This document shows, in pieces, positions 26,075-35,495 of a DNA stretch of 64,000 nucleotides (the first letter of the stretch is position 1; every line of letters starts with the position of its first letter). This DNA is from Pseudomonadota bacterium (GTDB lineage: Bacteria > Pseudomonadota > Alphaproteobacteria > Sphingomonadales > Sphingomonadaceae). A program made the translations under genes and the position numbers. The stretch covers positions 5,872 through 69,871 of the forward strand of contig JAEZZI010000014.1 of NCBI GenBank assembly GCA_023418595.1. Direction: 5' to 3'. Under the pieces are notes generated by a model. It did no database searches, was not told the origin of the DNA, and saw only the letters and a program-made list of their open reading frames with translations.

Positions 26075-27300
26075 CCGCCATATCTCACATTATAGGTTGA
26101 TCGCGACAGATACGGGTTCCGCCGCGTGAAGGCGAGCAATAGTCCCATCGCGATCGACAGCGCCACCATCGACGACCCGCCATAGCTGATGAAAGGAAGC
26201 GTCATCCCCTTTGATGGCGCGATGCCGACATTGACCGCCATGTTGATCAGCGCCTGCAACCCAAACTGCGCGGCAAGCCCTGCCGCGGCGAGCACGCGAA
26301 ACGCATCCTCCTCGTCCAGCAATTTGACGAACACGCGAATGACGATGCCCAGGAACAGCAGCGCGACGATAGCACAGGCGATCAGCCCGAACTCCTCGCC
26401 GATCACCGCAAAGATGTAATCGGTATGCGCTTCGGGCAGCAGGAATTTGACGCGCCCGCCGCCAGGACCGGTGCCGACGACGCCGCCTGCGGTGAGCACC
26501 GAATGCGCCATGTCGGTCTGATAGGTGTCGGTCACCTGCCCGCCTTCGCCGAACAGATAGCCGTCGATGCGGATGCGCGCGGTGTCGTAGAAGAAATAGG
26601 CCGCGACTACCCCGCCGACGCCCGCGCCGAGCAACGCTCCGATGATCTTGTGAGAGGTTCCGGCAACCGTCAGCATCGTCAGCCAGATCAGCCCGAACAC
26701 CACCGTCTGGCCGAAATCGGGCTGGAGCATCAGCAGCCCGCCGATCACCGCGGTCAGCGCGCCGGTGATCGCGACCACTGGCAGCGTCTGGTCCTTGGCG
26801 CGGAACGACAACAGCCAGGCGGTCGTCACCACGAACATCGGTTTCAGGAATTCCGAAGGCTGGAACTGGCCGATCCCGACCGAAATCCAGCGTTTGGCGC
26901 CGTTGACGGTCACGCCCAGCACCGGGGTCAGCGCCAGGAACGCCGCGAACACGACGAGCCCCAGCAGCGCCAGTCGCCGCGCCAGCGTGATCGGCAGCAT
27001 CGACACCACCAGCATCACCGGGATCGACAGCCCGACCCAGCCCGCCTGTTTCCAGAAATATTCCATCGGCGCGATGCGGTGCTGGATGTCCGAATAACGG
27101 TCGGCGGACGCGGGCGACGCTGCTGCAACGGCGATTAGCCCGATCGCGATCAGGAACAGCGCCATCAGCAACAGAACGCGGTCGATTTCCCAGAACCACA
27201 TCGCCAACGGCGATCGGCTGGACCGCCCGACCCGGCGGTCGAACTTCTCGCGCAGGCGCCCGGTCGATACGCCTCCGGTTCCGCGCAACACATCGGTCAT
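26071..27300 (-). CDS. ftsW: Lipid II polymerase FtsW (SEDS family)
   Basis: 409-residue polytopic membrane protein, the septal peptidoglycan polymerase partner of FtsI. About ten hydrophobic segments are visible. SEDS signatures include NGAKRWISVGIGQFQPSEFLK, then VFGLIWLTMLTVAGTSHK and the C-terminal NVGIAPSKGMTLPFISYGGSS. The ATG at 27300 overlaps the stop of the MurD-like gene (27297-27300), so the long reading frame upstream is not part of it. Confidence 0.95.
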   Translation of the reverse strand: MTDVLRGTGGVSTGRLREKFDRRVGRSSRSPLAMWFWEIDRVLLLMALFLIAIGLIAVAAASPASADRYSDIQHRIAPMEYFWKQAGWVGLSIPVMLVVSMLPITLARRLALLGLVVFAAFLALTPVLGVTVNGAKRWISVGIGQFQPSEFLKPMFVVTTAWLLSFRAKDQTLPVVAITGALTAVIGGLLMLQPDFGQTVVFGLIWLTMLTVAGTSHKIIGALLGAGVGGVVAAYFFYDTARIRIDGYLFGEGGQVTDTYQTDMAHSVLTAGGVVGTGPGGGRVKFLLPEAHTDYIFAVIGEEFGLIACAIVALLFLGIVIRVFVKLLDEEDAFRVLAAAGLAAQFGLQALINMAVNVGIAPSKGMTLPFISYGGSSMVALSIAMGLLLAFTRRNPYLSRSTYNVRYGG

Positions 27301-27794
27301 AAACCCGCCCCCACGGTCGGCGCGACATTCACGCCAAAGCTTTCCAGACCCTTGTCGATGATCGCCCGGTCCACGTCCAGCGCTTCGCACGCGGCAATCG
27401 CGCACAACGCGACCAGATAGTCGCCCGGTCCCTGCAATCCCGGCCAGCGCGATGCGTTCAGACACACGCCCGGCGCGACCTTGGTCAGCTCCCCGGCGCG
27501 TCCCGCCACCGCGACCTGCCGCGCGATCATACCCGCCCGCACATCGCCGATCCCGACGACCAGCGGAGCGCCCCTGGGCCGGGCGAGCAGATGCCGGACG
27601 ATCGCCGCATCGCGCGAAACATCGACGCCCGGATCGACCCCCGTCAGCACCGTCACCCCGCCCGCCGGCGCATCGTCGGCGCGGATCAGGCGGAAGGCGC
27701 GGGGATCGCCCAGGATATGCGCGATCAGCTTCGCGGTGCGCGGCCCCACGCCGCAAACGAACACGCTTGCACGAAGGATCGCTGCCTCGGTCAC
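27297..27794 (-). CDS. MurD-like remnant (165 residues) in the murD position
   Basis: The ORF lies exactly where murD is expected, GTG start overlapping the mraY stop (27791-27794) and stop overlapping the ftsW start. At 165 residues it is far shorter than MurD (about 440). Residues 11-17 (VFVCGVG) and onward look like the glycine-rich Rossmann start of MurD. The stretch from VGIGD (80-84) through APGVCL (107-112), WPGLQG (117-122), AIAACEAL (132-139) and GLESF (149-153) resembles the end of the MurD central domain. Missing are the P-loop GTNGKST, the conserved His-Asn after LQGP and the entire C-terminal domain, so ligase activity is not expected. MurD relationship is an inference by eye. 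It could be a decayed copy or a retained non-catalytic protein. Confidence 0.6.
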   Translation of the reverse strand: MTEAAILRASVFVCGVGPRTAKLIAHILGDPRAFRLIRADDAPAGGVTVLTGVDPGVDVSRDAAIVRHLLARPRGAPLVVGIGDVRAGMIARQVAVAGRAGELTKVAPGVCLNASRWPGLQGPGDYLVALCAIAACEALDVDRAIIDKGLESFGVNVAPTVGAGL

Positions 27795-28861
27795 CGCAAT
27801 TTCAGCGTGGAGAGGCCAGCCAGCGCCAGCACCAATGCGATGATCCAGAAGCGGATCACCACAGTCGGCTCGGACCAGCCCAATTGTTCGAAATGATGGT
27901 GGATCGGCGCCATGCGGAACACGCGCTTGCCCGTGCGCTTGTAGAAGAATACCTGGATGATGACGCTCAGCGCCTCGACCACGAACAGCCCGCCGATGAT
28001 CGCCAGCACCAGTTCGTGTTTCGACACGACCGCGATCGCACCCAGTGCGCCACCCAGCGCCAGGCTTCCGGTATCGCCCATGAAAACCGCCGCGGGGGGT
28101 GCGTTGAACCAGAGAAAGGCCAGCCCGGCTCCCACGATCGCGCCGCAAAAAATGGCGAGGTCGCCCGCGCCCTCGACATAGGGAATGCCCAGATATTCGG
28201 CGAAGCGCGCGTTCCCGACCAGATAGGTGATGACCATCAGCGCCACCGCCGCAATGATGACCGGCATCGTCGCCAGCCCGTCCAGCCCATCGGTCAGATT
28301 CACCGCATTGCCGAACGCGACGATCGTGAAGGCGGCAAACAAGATGTAGAAATAGCCGAGATCGATCGAGATATGCGAAAAGAAGGGGAGGTACAGGTTG
28401 GTCCCCGATTGCTGGATGATGATCCAGCTAGCGACACCGGCAATGAGGAACTCGCCGAGCAGCCGCACCTTGCCCGGCACGCCCGCGGTCGTCGCCTTCC
28501 TCACCTTGTCGTAATCGTCGAGGAAGCCGATCATGCCGAATCCGATCAGCACGAACAGGCACGCCCACACCGACGGATCGGACAGGTCCATCCACAACAG
28601 CACCGAACAGGTCAGCGACGTCAGGATGAGGAGCCCGCCCATCGTCGGCGTGCCGCGCTTCGCCAGATGCGATTGCGGGCCGTCCTCGCGGATCGGCTGC
28701 CCCTTGCCCTGACGGACGCGCAGCCAGCCGATGAATTTGGGGCCGATGATCAGGCCGATAAACAAGGCGGTCGCGACCGACGCCCCGGCGCGAAACGACA
28801 GATAGCGGATCAGGTTCGATACGCTGGGGAACCCCAGATATTCGGCAATGAGGTAAAGCAT
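27791..28861 (-). CDS. mraY: Phospho-N-acetylmuramoyl-pentapeptide transferase
   Basis: 356-residue membrane enzyme forming lipid I on undecaprenyl phosphate. Signatures: KRGTPTMGGLLILTSL, LTDGLDGLATMPVI with the catalytic Asp region, VFMGDTGSLALGGALGAIA, and MAPIHHHFEQLGWSEP. It ends in the usual RFWIIALVLALAGLSTLKLR, so it is complete. The start shares one base with the murF stop at 28861. Confidence 0.96.
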   Translation of the reverse strand: MLYLIAEYLGFPSVSNLIRYLSFRAGASVATALFIGLIIGPKFIGWLRVRQGKGQPIREDGPQSHLAKRGTPTMGGLLILTSLTCSVLLWMDLSDPSVWACLFVLIGFGMIGFLDDYDKVRKATTAGVPGKVRLLGEFLIAGVASWIIIQQSGTNLYLPFFSHISIDLGYFYILFAAFTIVAFGNAVNLTDGLDGLATMPVIIAAVALMVITYLVGNARFAEYLGIPYVEGAGDLAIFCGAIVGAGLAFLWFNAPPAAVFMGDTGSLALGGALGAIAVVSKHELVLAIIGGLFVVEALSVIIQVFFYKRTGKRVFRMAPIHHHFEQLGWSEPTVVIRFWIIALVLALAGLSTLKLR

Positions 28862-30237
28862 CAGCCCCTTCCCGACAGGCTGGCGACGAGTGCCGACAGC
28901 CCGACTGCGTTCGAACCCTTAATGAGGACCGCGTCGCCCGGCGACAGCACCGCATTCAGCGCGTCGCCCGCTTGCGCGGCGCTGGCCACATGGACGAAAT
29001 CGATCCGCCCCTCAAGCGCCTTCGCCAGCGCCGTCATGCCGCCGCCCACCAATATGGCGTAGGAAACGCTCGCTTCGTCGAGCGGCCCCGCGAGGGCGGC
29101 GTGATAGGCATCGCTGTCGTCGCCCAGTTCGCGCATTTCGCCCAGCACCGCGATGCGTCGCGCGGCGGTCTCGGCACCCAGCACCTTCAACGTTGCGCGC
29201 ATCGACGCCGGGTTGGCGTTGTAGCTTTCGTCGATCACCAGCGCTTTGCCTTGCGGCAGCGTCACGGTCAGCCGCGCCCCGCGCCCGGCCAGCCCCTCGA
29301 GTTCAGCCAGCGCAAGCCCCGCCTGCGCCAGATCGCCGCCGACTGCATCGACCGCCGCCAGGATCGCCATCGCGTTCGCGACCCAATGTTCACCGGGAGG
29401 CGCGAGCGTAAAGCTCAGTTCCTTGTCGCCGACCCGCGCCGAGACGAAGGTGCCGCCGCCCAATGCGTCCATGCGTTCGATCGGATGGACGTCGGCGCCG
29501 CTTTGCAAACCGAAGGTGACGATCCGGCCCGCATGGGGCTTGGCCGCGGCGATCAGCCGGTCGCGATGCGGGCTGTCATAGGGAATGATCGCAACGCCGC
29601 CGGGCTCCAGGCCCTGGAAAATCTCGCCCTTGGCGTCGGCAATCGCTTCCTCGCCGGAGAAGAACTCGGTGTGCGCAGGCGCGATGGTGGTGACGATGGC
29701 GACATGCGGCCGCACCATGTGCGTCAGCGCCGCCAGCTCGCCCGCATGGTTCATCCCCATTTCGAACACGCCGAACCGCGTGTCGGCAGGCATCCGCGCC
29801 AGACTCAGCGGCACGCCCGTATGATTGTTGTAGCTTTTGACCGAACGATGCGCTGCCCCGCGCGAAATCCGGTCAAGACAGGCGAATAAGGCCTCCTTGG
29901 TTCCGGTCTTGCCGACGGATCCGGTTACCCCGATCACCTTGGCCCCGGTCCGCCCGCGCGCCGCGATGCCCAGCGCTTCGAGCGCCAACATCGTATCGGC
30001 GACGCGAACATGCGGATAATCGCAGTCCTCGGACACGATCGCGCCCGATGCCCCGCGATCAAAGGCTTGGGCAAGGAAGTTATGCCCGTCGGTAGCCTCA
30101 CCCTTCAGCGCGATGAACAGCGTGCAGGGGGTGACCTCACGCGAATCGAACGCGACCTGGGTGGCGATGAAGTCGCTGGACGCCGTGCCGCCGGTCGCGG
30201 CTGCGATCTCAGCGGAAGTCCAGAGAGGCGTGATCAC
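28861..30237 (-). CDS. murF: UDP-MurNAc-tripeptide--D-Ala-D-Ala ligase
   Basis: 458-residue Mur ligase adding D-Ala-D-Ala. P-loop GSVGKT at residues 106-111, then SYNNHTGVPLSLARMP, FEMGMNHAGELAALTHMVRP and ESYNANPASMRATLK, and C-terminal ILVGGGM. The start at 30237 overlaps the murE stop by 4 bp. Confidence 0.95.
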   Translation of the reverse strand: MITPLWTSAEIAAATGGTASSDFIATQVAFDSREVTPCTLFIALKGEATDGHNFLAQAFDRGASGAIVSEDCDYPHVRVADTMLALEALGIAARGRTGAKVIGVTGSVGKTGTKEALFACLDRISRGAAHRSVKSYNNHTGVPLSLARMPADTRFGVFEMGMNHAGELAALTHMVRPHVAIVTTIAPAHTEFFSGEEAIADAKGEIFQGLEPGGVAIIPYDSPHRDRLIAAAKPHAGRIVTFGLQSGADVHPIERMDALGGGTFVSARVGDKELSFTLAPPGEHWVANAMAILAAVDAVGGDLAQAGLALAELEGLAGRGARLTVTLPQGKALVIDESYNANPASMRATLKVLGAETAARRIAVLGEMRELGDDSDAYHAALAGPLDEASVSYAILVGGGMTALAKALEGRIDFVHVASAAQAGDALNAVLSPGDAVLIKGSNAVGLSALVASLSGRG

Positions 30238-31649
30238 GCCGCTTCCTCGCGTGCGACCACTACATCGTCGAACGGCAGGACCAAATCGCCGACGATCTGC
30301 CCCTGTTCATGTCCCTTGCCCGCGATCAGGACGATGTCCTCGCCGCCCGCCATGTCGATCGCCGCGCGGATCGCGGCGCGCCGGTCGCCGATCTCGGTCG
30401 CGCCGACCGCGCCCGCCATCACCATCGCACGAATCGCCGCCGGATCTTCGCCGCGCGGATTGTCGTCGGTGACGATCACCACATCCGCGCGCGCCACCGC
30501 GACCTTGCCCATGTCCTCGCGCTTGCCCTCGTCGCGGTCGCCGCCCGCGCCGAACACCACGATCAATCGCCCGGCCGCATGCGGCTTGAGCGCGTCGATC
30601 GCGGCTTCGAGCGCGTCTGGCGTGTGCGCGTAATCGACATAGACCGGCGCACCCGACCGCGCAATCACCGCACGCTCCAGCCGCCCGCGCACCGGCGCCA
30701 GCCGCGCCAGCGCCGCCAAAGTCGCCTTCGCCTCGCCCCCGGTCGCGATCACCAGCCCTGCGGCGACCAGCGCATTCGCCGCCTGATACGCCCCGATCAG
30801 CGGCAGGTTGACCTTGTGCTCGACACCCTCATACTCGATGACCAGCCCCTGCCCCAGCAGGGTCGGCGCGCGACTGACCAGCCGCAGCGTGTCGCCATGG
30901 GTGCCCACCGTCATCAGGCGGTTGCCGCGCGCGCGCGCCAGATCGATGACCCGCTCCGATTGCGGATCGTCGGCCCACACCACAGCCACGCCGTCCGACG
31001 CCAGCACTTCGGAAAACAACCGCAGCTTGGCGGTGAAATAGGCCGCCATGTCGCCATGATAGTCCAGGTGATCGCGGCTGAGATTGGTGAACGCCGCGGC
31101 CCTGACCCGCAGCCCTTCGGTGCGATACTGGGTCAGTCCGTGGCTCGACGCCTCGAACGCCAGATGCGTCACGCCTTCGCGCTGCAATCCCGCGACGTTC
31201 GACAGGAAGGTGACCACATCGGGTGTCGTCAGCCCGGTCGTCACCCGCTCGTCGGGGGTGGTGACGCCCAGCGTCCCGATCGAGGCGGCATGATGCCCCG
31301 CCATCCGCCACAATTGCCGCGTCAGTTCGACCGTCGAGGTCTTGCCGTTGGTCCCGGTAACCGCGACCGCAGTTTCCGGGAAGGGCCCGAAGAACTGCGC
31401 CGCGAGTTCGGCGAAACACGCGCGCGGACTGTCGGCGGCGATATGCACCGCGCCTTCGACCTTCGCCTCGCGCCGCGCGACGACCGCGATCGCGCCCGAC
31501 GCGATCGCCGCGTCGACAAAGTCCTCGCCATTGACCCGCGCGCCTTCGAACGCGCCGAAGATCGTGCCGGGCGCAACCTTGCGGTGGTCGATCGCAAAGC
31601 CGGTGACGGTCGCATCGCCGCCGCCCGGCGCGAGGGCGGACAGCTTCAT
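30234..31649 (-). CDS. murE: UDP-MurNAc-L-Ala-D-Glu--meso-diaminopimelate ligase
   Basis: 471-residue Mur ligase. P-loop GTNGKT at 99-104, FEASSHGLTQYRTEGLR, SRDHLDYHGDMAAYF, and the DNPR motif at 396-399 that indicates meso-diaminopimelate rather than lysine as substrate. Its own substrate is the MurD product, so a functional MurD must be encoded elsewhere. The ATG at 31649 overlaps the ftsI stop (31646-31649). Confidence 0.96.
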   Translation of the reverse strand: MKLSALAPGGGDATVTGFAIDHRKVAPGTIFGAFEGARVNGEDFVDAAIASGAIAVVARREAKVEGAVHIAADSPRACFAELAAQFFGPFPETAVAVTGTNGKTSTVELTRQLWRMAGHHAASIGTLGVTTPDERVTTGLTTPDVVTFLSNVAGLQREGVTHLAFEASSHGLTQYRTEGLRVRAAAFTNLSRDHLDYHGDMAAYFTAKLRLFSEVLASDGVAVVWADDPQSERVIDLARARGNRLMTVGTHGDTLRLVSRAPTLLGQGLVIEYEGVEHKVNLPLIGAYQAANALVAAGLVIATGGEAKATLAALARLAPVRGRLERAVIARSGAPVYVDYAHTPDALEAAIDALKPHAAGRLIVVFGAGGDRDEGKREDMGKVAVARADVVIVTDDNPRGEDPAAIRAMVMAGAVGATEIGDRRAAIRAAIDMAGGEDIVLIAGKGHEQGQIVGDLVLPFDDVVVAREEAA

Positions 31650-33367
31650 TCCGCGTTCGCCATCGCTTCGCGCTCGCCCGGCGCGCGCCACATCAGCGCC
31701 TTCAGCTCGGCGGTGTCGATGTCGGTATCGCGGTCGGGGATCACCCCCAGCATCGATCCGGTGCGCTGGATCACGCGCGACACGACCGGCGCGGCGGTCC
31801 AGGCAGCACCCGTGAATCCGAACGTGTCCGACGTGCCCTTGGGCGCGTCGAGCATCGCGATCACGACATAACGGGGCGAATCCATCGGAAAGGCGGCGGC
31901 AAAGGTAGAGACGTTCACGCTGCGGCTATAGCCGCCCGATCCGGGCTTTTCAGCCGTCCCGGTCTTGCCCCCGACGCGGTAGCCGGGCGCTTCGGCGCGA
32001 CGGCCCGTGCCTTCGGTCACGATCATCCGCAGCATCTGGCGCATCCGCCAGCTCGTATTCTGCGAAAAGACGCGCTTGCCCTCGACTGCCTTGCCCGGCT
32101 CGACTTTCAACATCGTCGCGGGGCGCAGGATGCCGCCATTGACCAGCGCCGCATAGGCCTGCGCCAGATGCAGCGGCGTCACCGCGATGCCGTGGCCGTA
32201 CGCCGTGGTCATGATCGTGGTGCGACCCCAATAGCTGGGCCAGATCGGCTTGCCCTTTTCGCGGATCTCGATCTTGGGCGCTTCGTCGAATTCCAGATCG
32301 CGGAACAGTTTTTCCATCCGCGCCTGACCCATTTCGTCCGCGATCCGCGCGGTGGCGATGTTCGACGAATGGACCAGCAATTCGGGCACGTTCAACCAGC
32401 GATTCTGCGCATGGTCGTCGCGGATGCGGAACCGCCCGACCTGAAGCGGCGCGGTCGCATCATAGCGTTTCGACATCGACGTGACGACACCCGCGTCCAT
32501 CGCGCCCGCCATCGCGATCGGCTTGAACGTCGATCCCAGCTCATACTGGCTCTGCGTCATGTTGTTGCGGAGCATATCGTCGGTCGCACCGGCGATATTG
32601 TTGGGATTGAAGGTCGGCAGCGATGCGATGGCGACGACCTCCCCGGTGTTCACATCGAGCACGATGCCGCCCGCGCCCGCCGCCGAATGCTTGGCCATCG
32701 CGCGCGACAGCTCGCTTTGCAGCGCGGCCTGGACGCGCACGTCGATCGACAATTGGGTGGGCGCGGCGCGCGCCTGCGGATCGGTCAGCTGCGCGTTCAG
32801 CGCGCGCTCCATCCCGCGCATCCCCTCTCCCTCGCGGTTGAGATAGCCGAGCGCGTGCGCCGCCATCGTCGCCTGCGGGTAAAGCCGTTCCGGCTCGCGC
32901 GCGAACGCGATGCCGGGTTCGCCCAGCGCGTTCACGTCCGCCACCAGTTCGGGCAGCGCGCGGCGCTTGAGATAGGTGAAGGTGAAATCCGATTCGAGGA
33001 TCTGGCGATATTGCGCCTCGGTCTTGTCGGGGATGATCGCGGCGAGCTGCGCGGCAAGCGCCGCCTTGTCGCCAATGACTTTCTTCGGATGAATCCCGAT
33101 CGACCAGGCATCGATGGTCCGCGCCAGCGGCGCGCCGTTGCGATCGACCACATCGCCGCGCAGGGGAACCAGCGCATTGGCGGCGGTCGCCGCACTTGCA
33201 GGCTCGACCGTGATCGCCAGCAGCGCGAGGCGGAACACCACCACCGCGACGCACGCGGTGAAGACGAGCATCAGCACCATCAACCGAGCATGCGCGGCGA
33301 CGACCATCGGGTTGCGCGCTCCGGCGTTCCGCCGGTCGATCACCTGGGGGGCGGTCAGGACGATCAA
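31646..33367 (-). CDS. ftsI: Septal peptidoglycan transpeptidase FtsI (PBP3)
   Basis: About 573-residue class B PBP. One membrane anchor near the N-terminus (LMVLMLVFTACVAVVVFRLA), the pedestal domain with LVPLRGDVVDRNGAPLA, and transpeptidase motifs STFK (S279, K282), SSN (334-336) and KTG (468-470). The TTG at 33367 is taken as start because TTGA overlaps the ftsL stop (33364-33367), matching the coupling throughout the cluster; a downstream ATG in NPMVVAAHARL is the alternative. Confidence 0.94.
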   Translation of the reverse strand: MIVLTAPQVIDRRNAGARNPMVVAAHARLMVLMLVFTACVAVVVFRLALLAITVEPASAATAANALVPLRGDVVDRNGAPLARTIDAWSIGIHPKKVIGDKAALAAQLAAIIPDKTEAQYRQILESDFTFTYLKRRALPELVADVNALGEPGIAFAREPERLYPQATMAAHALGYLNREGEGMRGMERALNAQLTDPQARAAPTQLSIDVRVQAALQSELSRAMAKHSAAGAGGIVLDVNTGEVVAIASLPTFNPNNIAGATDDMLRNNMTQSQYELGSTFKPIAMAGAMDAGVVTSMSKRYDATAPLQVGRFRIRDDHAQNRWLNVPELLVHSSNIATARIADEMGQARMEKLFRDLEFDEAPKIEIREKGKPIWPSYWGRTTIMTTAYGHGIAVTPLHLAQAYAALVNGGILRPATMLKVEPGKAVEGKRVFSQNTSWRMRQMLRMIVTEGTGRRAEAPGYRVGGKTGTAEKPGSGGYSRSVNVSTFAAAFPMDSPRYVVIAMLDAPKGTSDTFGFTGAAWTAAPVVSRVIQRTGSMLGVIPDRDTDIDTAELKALMWRAPGEREAMANAE

Positions 33368-34044
33368 CGCCCGGTCCGCGCCTCTGACCGCGCGGCCTTC
33401 ATCAAATCGCCCATCGTCGAATCGCTCAGCAGCTTGCGGTCGAGCGAAGCGACTTCGGCGCGCTGAGCCGGGCGAGCTGCGGGTTTTTCCTTGGGAGCCG
33501 AGGCCGTGCGTTCGGGCTCGGCCTTCACCGTTTTGGGTGCGGCTGGCTTGGCGGGTGCGGCCTTGGGGCTGGCATCGGACAGGGTGCGCGCCGGGGTCGC
33601 CGCCGCAACCGAAGCCGTCTGCACCGGCACCGCCGCCTGGCTCGCCTCGCGCGCCGCCATCTGCGCGCGCTGGATGCCGCCGCGCACCGCGTCGTCGATC
33701 TCCGCCGTCATCGTCGGCACGACATAGCTGGCATAGCGCATCTGCGCGTCGCCCTCGCCCATCCCGCGCGCGGCCAGTTCGGCGATGTCGCCCGCAAACT
33801 GCTCGGGCTGCGGCGCACCGAGCGCGAAGACCTCTCCGTTCCAGCGTTCGAGCTGCGCGAAATTGGCGCGCGTCTTGAACTCCGTTTCCAGGTTGCGGAT
33901 GTCGCGCTTCGCCTGGCGGATCGCGCGGTCGACGCTTTCCACCCGCGCGCGCTCGGCCGCGACCTGCGACATCACGACATAGCAGCTGGGCGCAACCACC
34001 AGACCGCACAGGAACCAGCCAATCCCCTTGAAGCCCAACGCCAT
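33364..34044 (-). CDS. ftsL: FtsL-like divisome protein with long low-complexity tail
   Basis: 226 residues, with one hydrophobic segment near 8-27 followed by a short coiled coil (ERARVESVDRAIRQAKRDIR) and then an Ala/Pro/Lys-rich tail from about 130. Position between rsmH and ftsI is that of ftsL, whose sequence is poorly conserved. It is about twice the usual FtsL length. The assignment rests on position and topology more than on sequence. It is 3 bp from rsmH and overlaps ftsI. Confidence 0.7.
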   Translation of the reverse strand: MALGFKGIGWFLCGLVVAPSCYVVMSQVAAERARVESVDRAIRQAKRDIRNLETEFKTRANFAQLERWNGEVFALGAPQPEQFAGDIAELAARGMGEGDAQMRYASYVVPTMTAEIDDAVRGGIQRAQMAAREASQAAVPVQTASVAAATPARTLSDASPKAAPAKPAAPKTVKAEPERTASAPKEKPAARPAQRAEVASLDRKLLSDSTMGDLMKAARSEARTGR

Positions 34045-34047
34045 TTT

Positions 34048-35010
34048 TCAGTTCCCCTTCGACCAGGCTTCCGCGGCGGTCCGGCGCGCGACCCGAAGCG
34101 TCGCCGAACGCGCGCGCGGATTACGCGCCAATTCACTCTCGCTTGCCCGCACCGCGCGGGCCGGTTTGTCGAAACTGGGGGCGCGACCAACCCCCAGTTC
34201 CGGGCGGTGCCGCGATCCCGCCGGTTGCGTGCCCGAACGCTCGCGGAAAAACTGTTTCACCAGCCGGTCTTCCAGGCTGTGAAAGGTGACGACAGCCAGC
34301 CGCCCGCCGGGCTTCAGCACGCGCTCGGCGGCTTCCAGCCCGTCGACCAGCTCGCCCAGTTCGCGATTCACATGGATGCGGATCGCCTGGAAACTGCGCG
34401 TCGCCGGATCCTTCTTGTCGTGCGGCTTGTGCCCCAGCGACTTGCGGACGATGTTGGCAAGTTCCGCCGTCCGCGTGATCGGACGCGCCGCGACGATCGC
34501 GCGCGCGACGCGGCGCGACTGGCGCTCCTCGCCATAATTGTAGAGAATGTCGGCGATCTCGGCTTCGTCGGCTTCGTTGACGAAATCGGCGGCACTCGGC
34601 CCCGACTGACTCATCCGCATGTCGAGCGGACCGTCCGACTGGAACGAAAAGCCGCGCGCCGCCTGATCGAGCTGCATCGACGACACGCCGATATCCATCG
34701 TTACGCCATCGACCGGGATAGCATCCAGCGCGGCTAGCTCGCGCTCCATCGCCGAGAAATCCGCGGCCACCAAGGTCAGCACGTCGCCGCTCTCGGCCTC
34801 CAGCGCGCGTCCGTTGGCGATCGCATCGGGATCGCGGTCGAACGCGATCACTCGCGCGCCCGCCGCGATCATCGCGCGGGTATAGCCGCCCGCGCCGAAG
34901 GTAGCATCGACATGGCATTCGCCGTCGGCGATCGCCAGCCCCTCGATCACCTCGTCGAGCAGCACCGGCAGATGCGGCGCATCGCGCGGGGTCAGGGCCG
35001 CGGCGCTCAC
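34048..35010 (-). CDS. rsmH: 16S rRNA (cytosine-1402 N4) methyltransferase
   Basis: 320-residue SAM methyltransferase (formerly MraW). Blocks: HLPVLLDEVIEGLAI, DATFGAGGYTRAMIAAGARV, DIGVSSMQLDQAARGFSF, GPLDMRMSQSGPSAADFVN, and LEDRLVKQFFRERSG near the end. The GTG at 35010 overlaps the mraZ stop (GTGA, 35007-35010). Confidence 0.95.
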   Translation of the reverse strand: MSAAALTPRDAPHLPVLLDEVIEGLAIADGECHVDATFGAGGYTRAMIAAGARVIAFDRDPDAIANGRALEAESGDVLTLVAADFSAMERELAALDAIPVDGVTMDIGVSSMQLDQAARGFSFQSDGPLDMRMSQSGPSAADFVNEADEAEIADILYNYGEERQSRRVARAIVAARPITRTAELANIVRKSLGHKPHDKKDPATRSFQAIRIHVNRELGELVDGLEAAERVLKPGGRLAVVTFHSLEDRLVKQFFRERSGTQPAGSRHRPELGVGRAPSFDKPARAVRASESELARNPRARSATLRVARRTAAEAWSKGN

Positions 35011-35495
35011 AGCGTCACCTTCTTGTCGTCGAGGCAGAAGGCGCAGATTTCCTTCAACTCCTCGTCGTCGCTGGTCGCCATCAGCACTTCGGGCGCCCAG
35101 ATTTCGAACGTATCGCCGAGTCCCACGAAAAACGCCCAGTTGTTGATCCCCGCCTTCATCTTGAAGAAGCGCGGCAGGATGAACCGGCCGGACGGATCGA
35201 ACGGCGTGCGCTCGACTTTGCCGAACGCATTGGCCTTGGCACGGGTGGGCACGACTCCCCCGTCCAGGCCGGCTGCTTCTTCGGCGGCGATTTCGCGATT
35301 GTGGATGCGCCCGAATTCATCCTTCGACCGCTCGACATCATAAGCGCTCAGGCAGGCACCGTTGCGGCGTACGACGATGGTGCGGCTGTCGGAATTGCGC
35401 TCCATGGCGGCGCGCAGGTCGGCGGGGATGGCGACGCGACCCTTCGCATCGACCGCCTGCAGCGCAAAGCCTTCATAGAGTTCACGGTTCGTCAC
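35007..35495 (-). CDS. mraZ: Transcriptional regulator MraZ
   Basis: 162-residue AbrB-like DNA-binding regulator with two MraZ repeats: residues about 8-50 (ALQAVDAKGRVAIPADLRAA) and about 90-135 (FDPSGRFILPRFFKMKAGI). It is the first gene of the dcw cluster and usually represses its own operon. The start is GTG at 35495. Candidate operator repeats lie upstream. Confidence 0.93.
   Translation of the reverse strand: MTNRELYEGFALQAVDAKGRVAIPADLRAAMERNSDSRTIVVRRNGACLSAYDVERSKDEFGRIHNREIAAEEAAGLDGGVVPTRAKANAFGKVERTPFDPSGRFILPRFFKMKAGINNWAFFVGLGDTFEIWAPEVLMATSDDEELKEICAFCLDDKKVTL

Noticed and set aside
27297..28148. A longer upstream start for the MurD-like ORF (283 codons)
   Set aside because: The extra N-terminal part lies within mraY in another frame and has no protein-like pattern; the GTG at 27794 overlapping the mraY stop is better.
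31646..34009. A 787-codon version of ftsI
   Set aside because: The upstream ~210 codons are the out-of-frame shadow of ftsL, Arg/Gly-rich and without pattern; FtsI itself starts at or near 33367.
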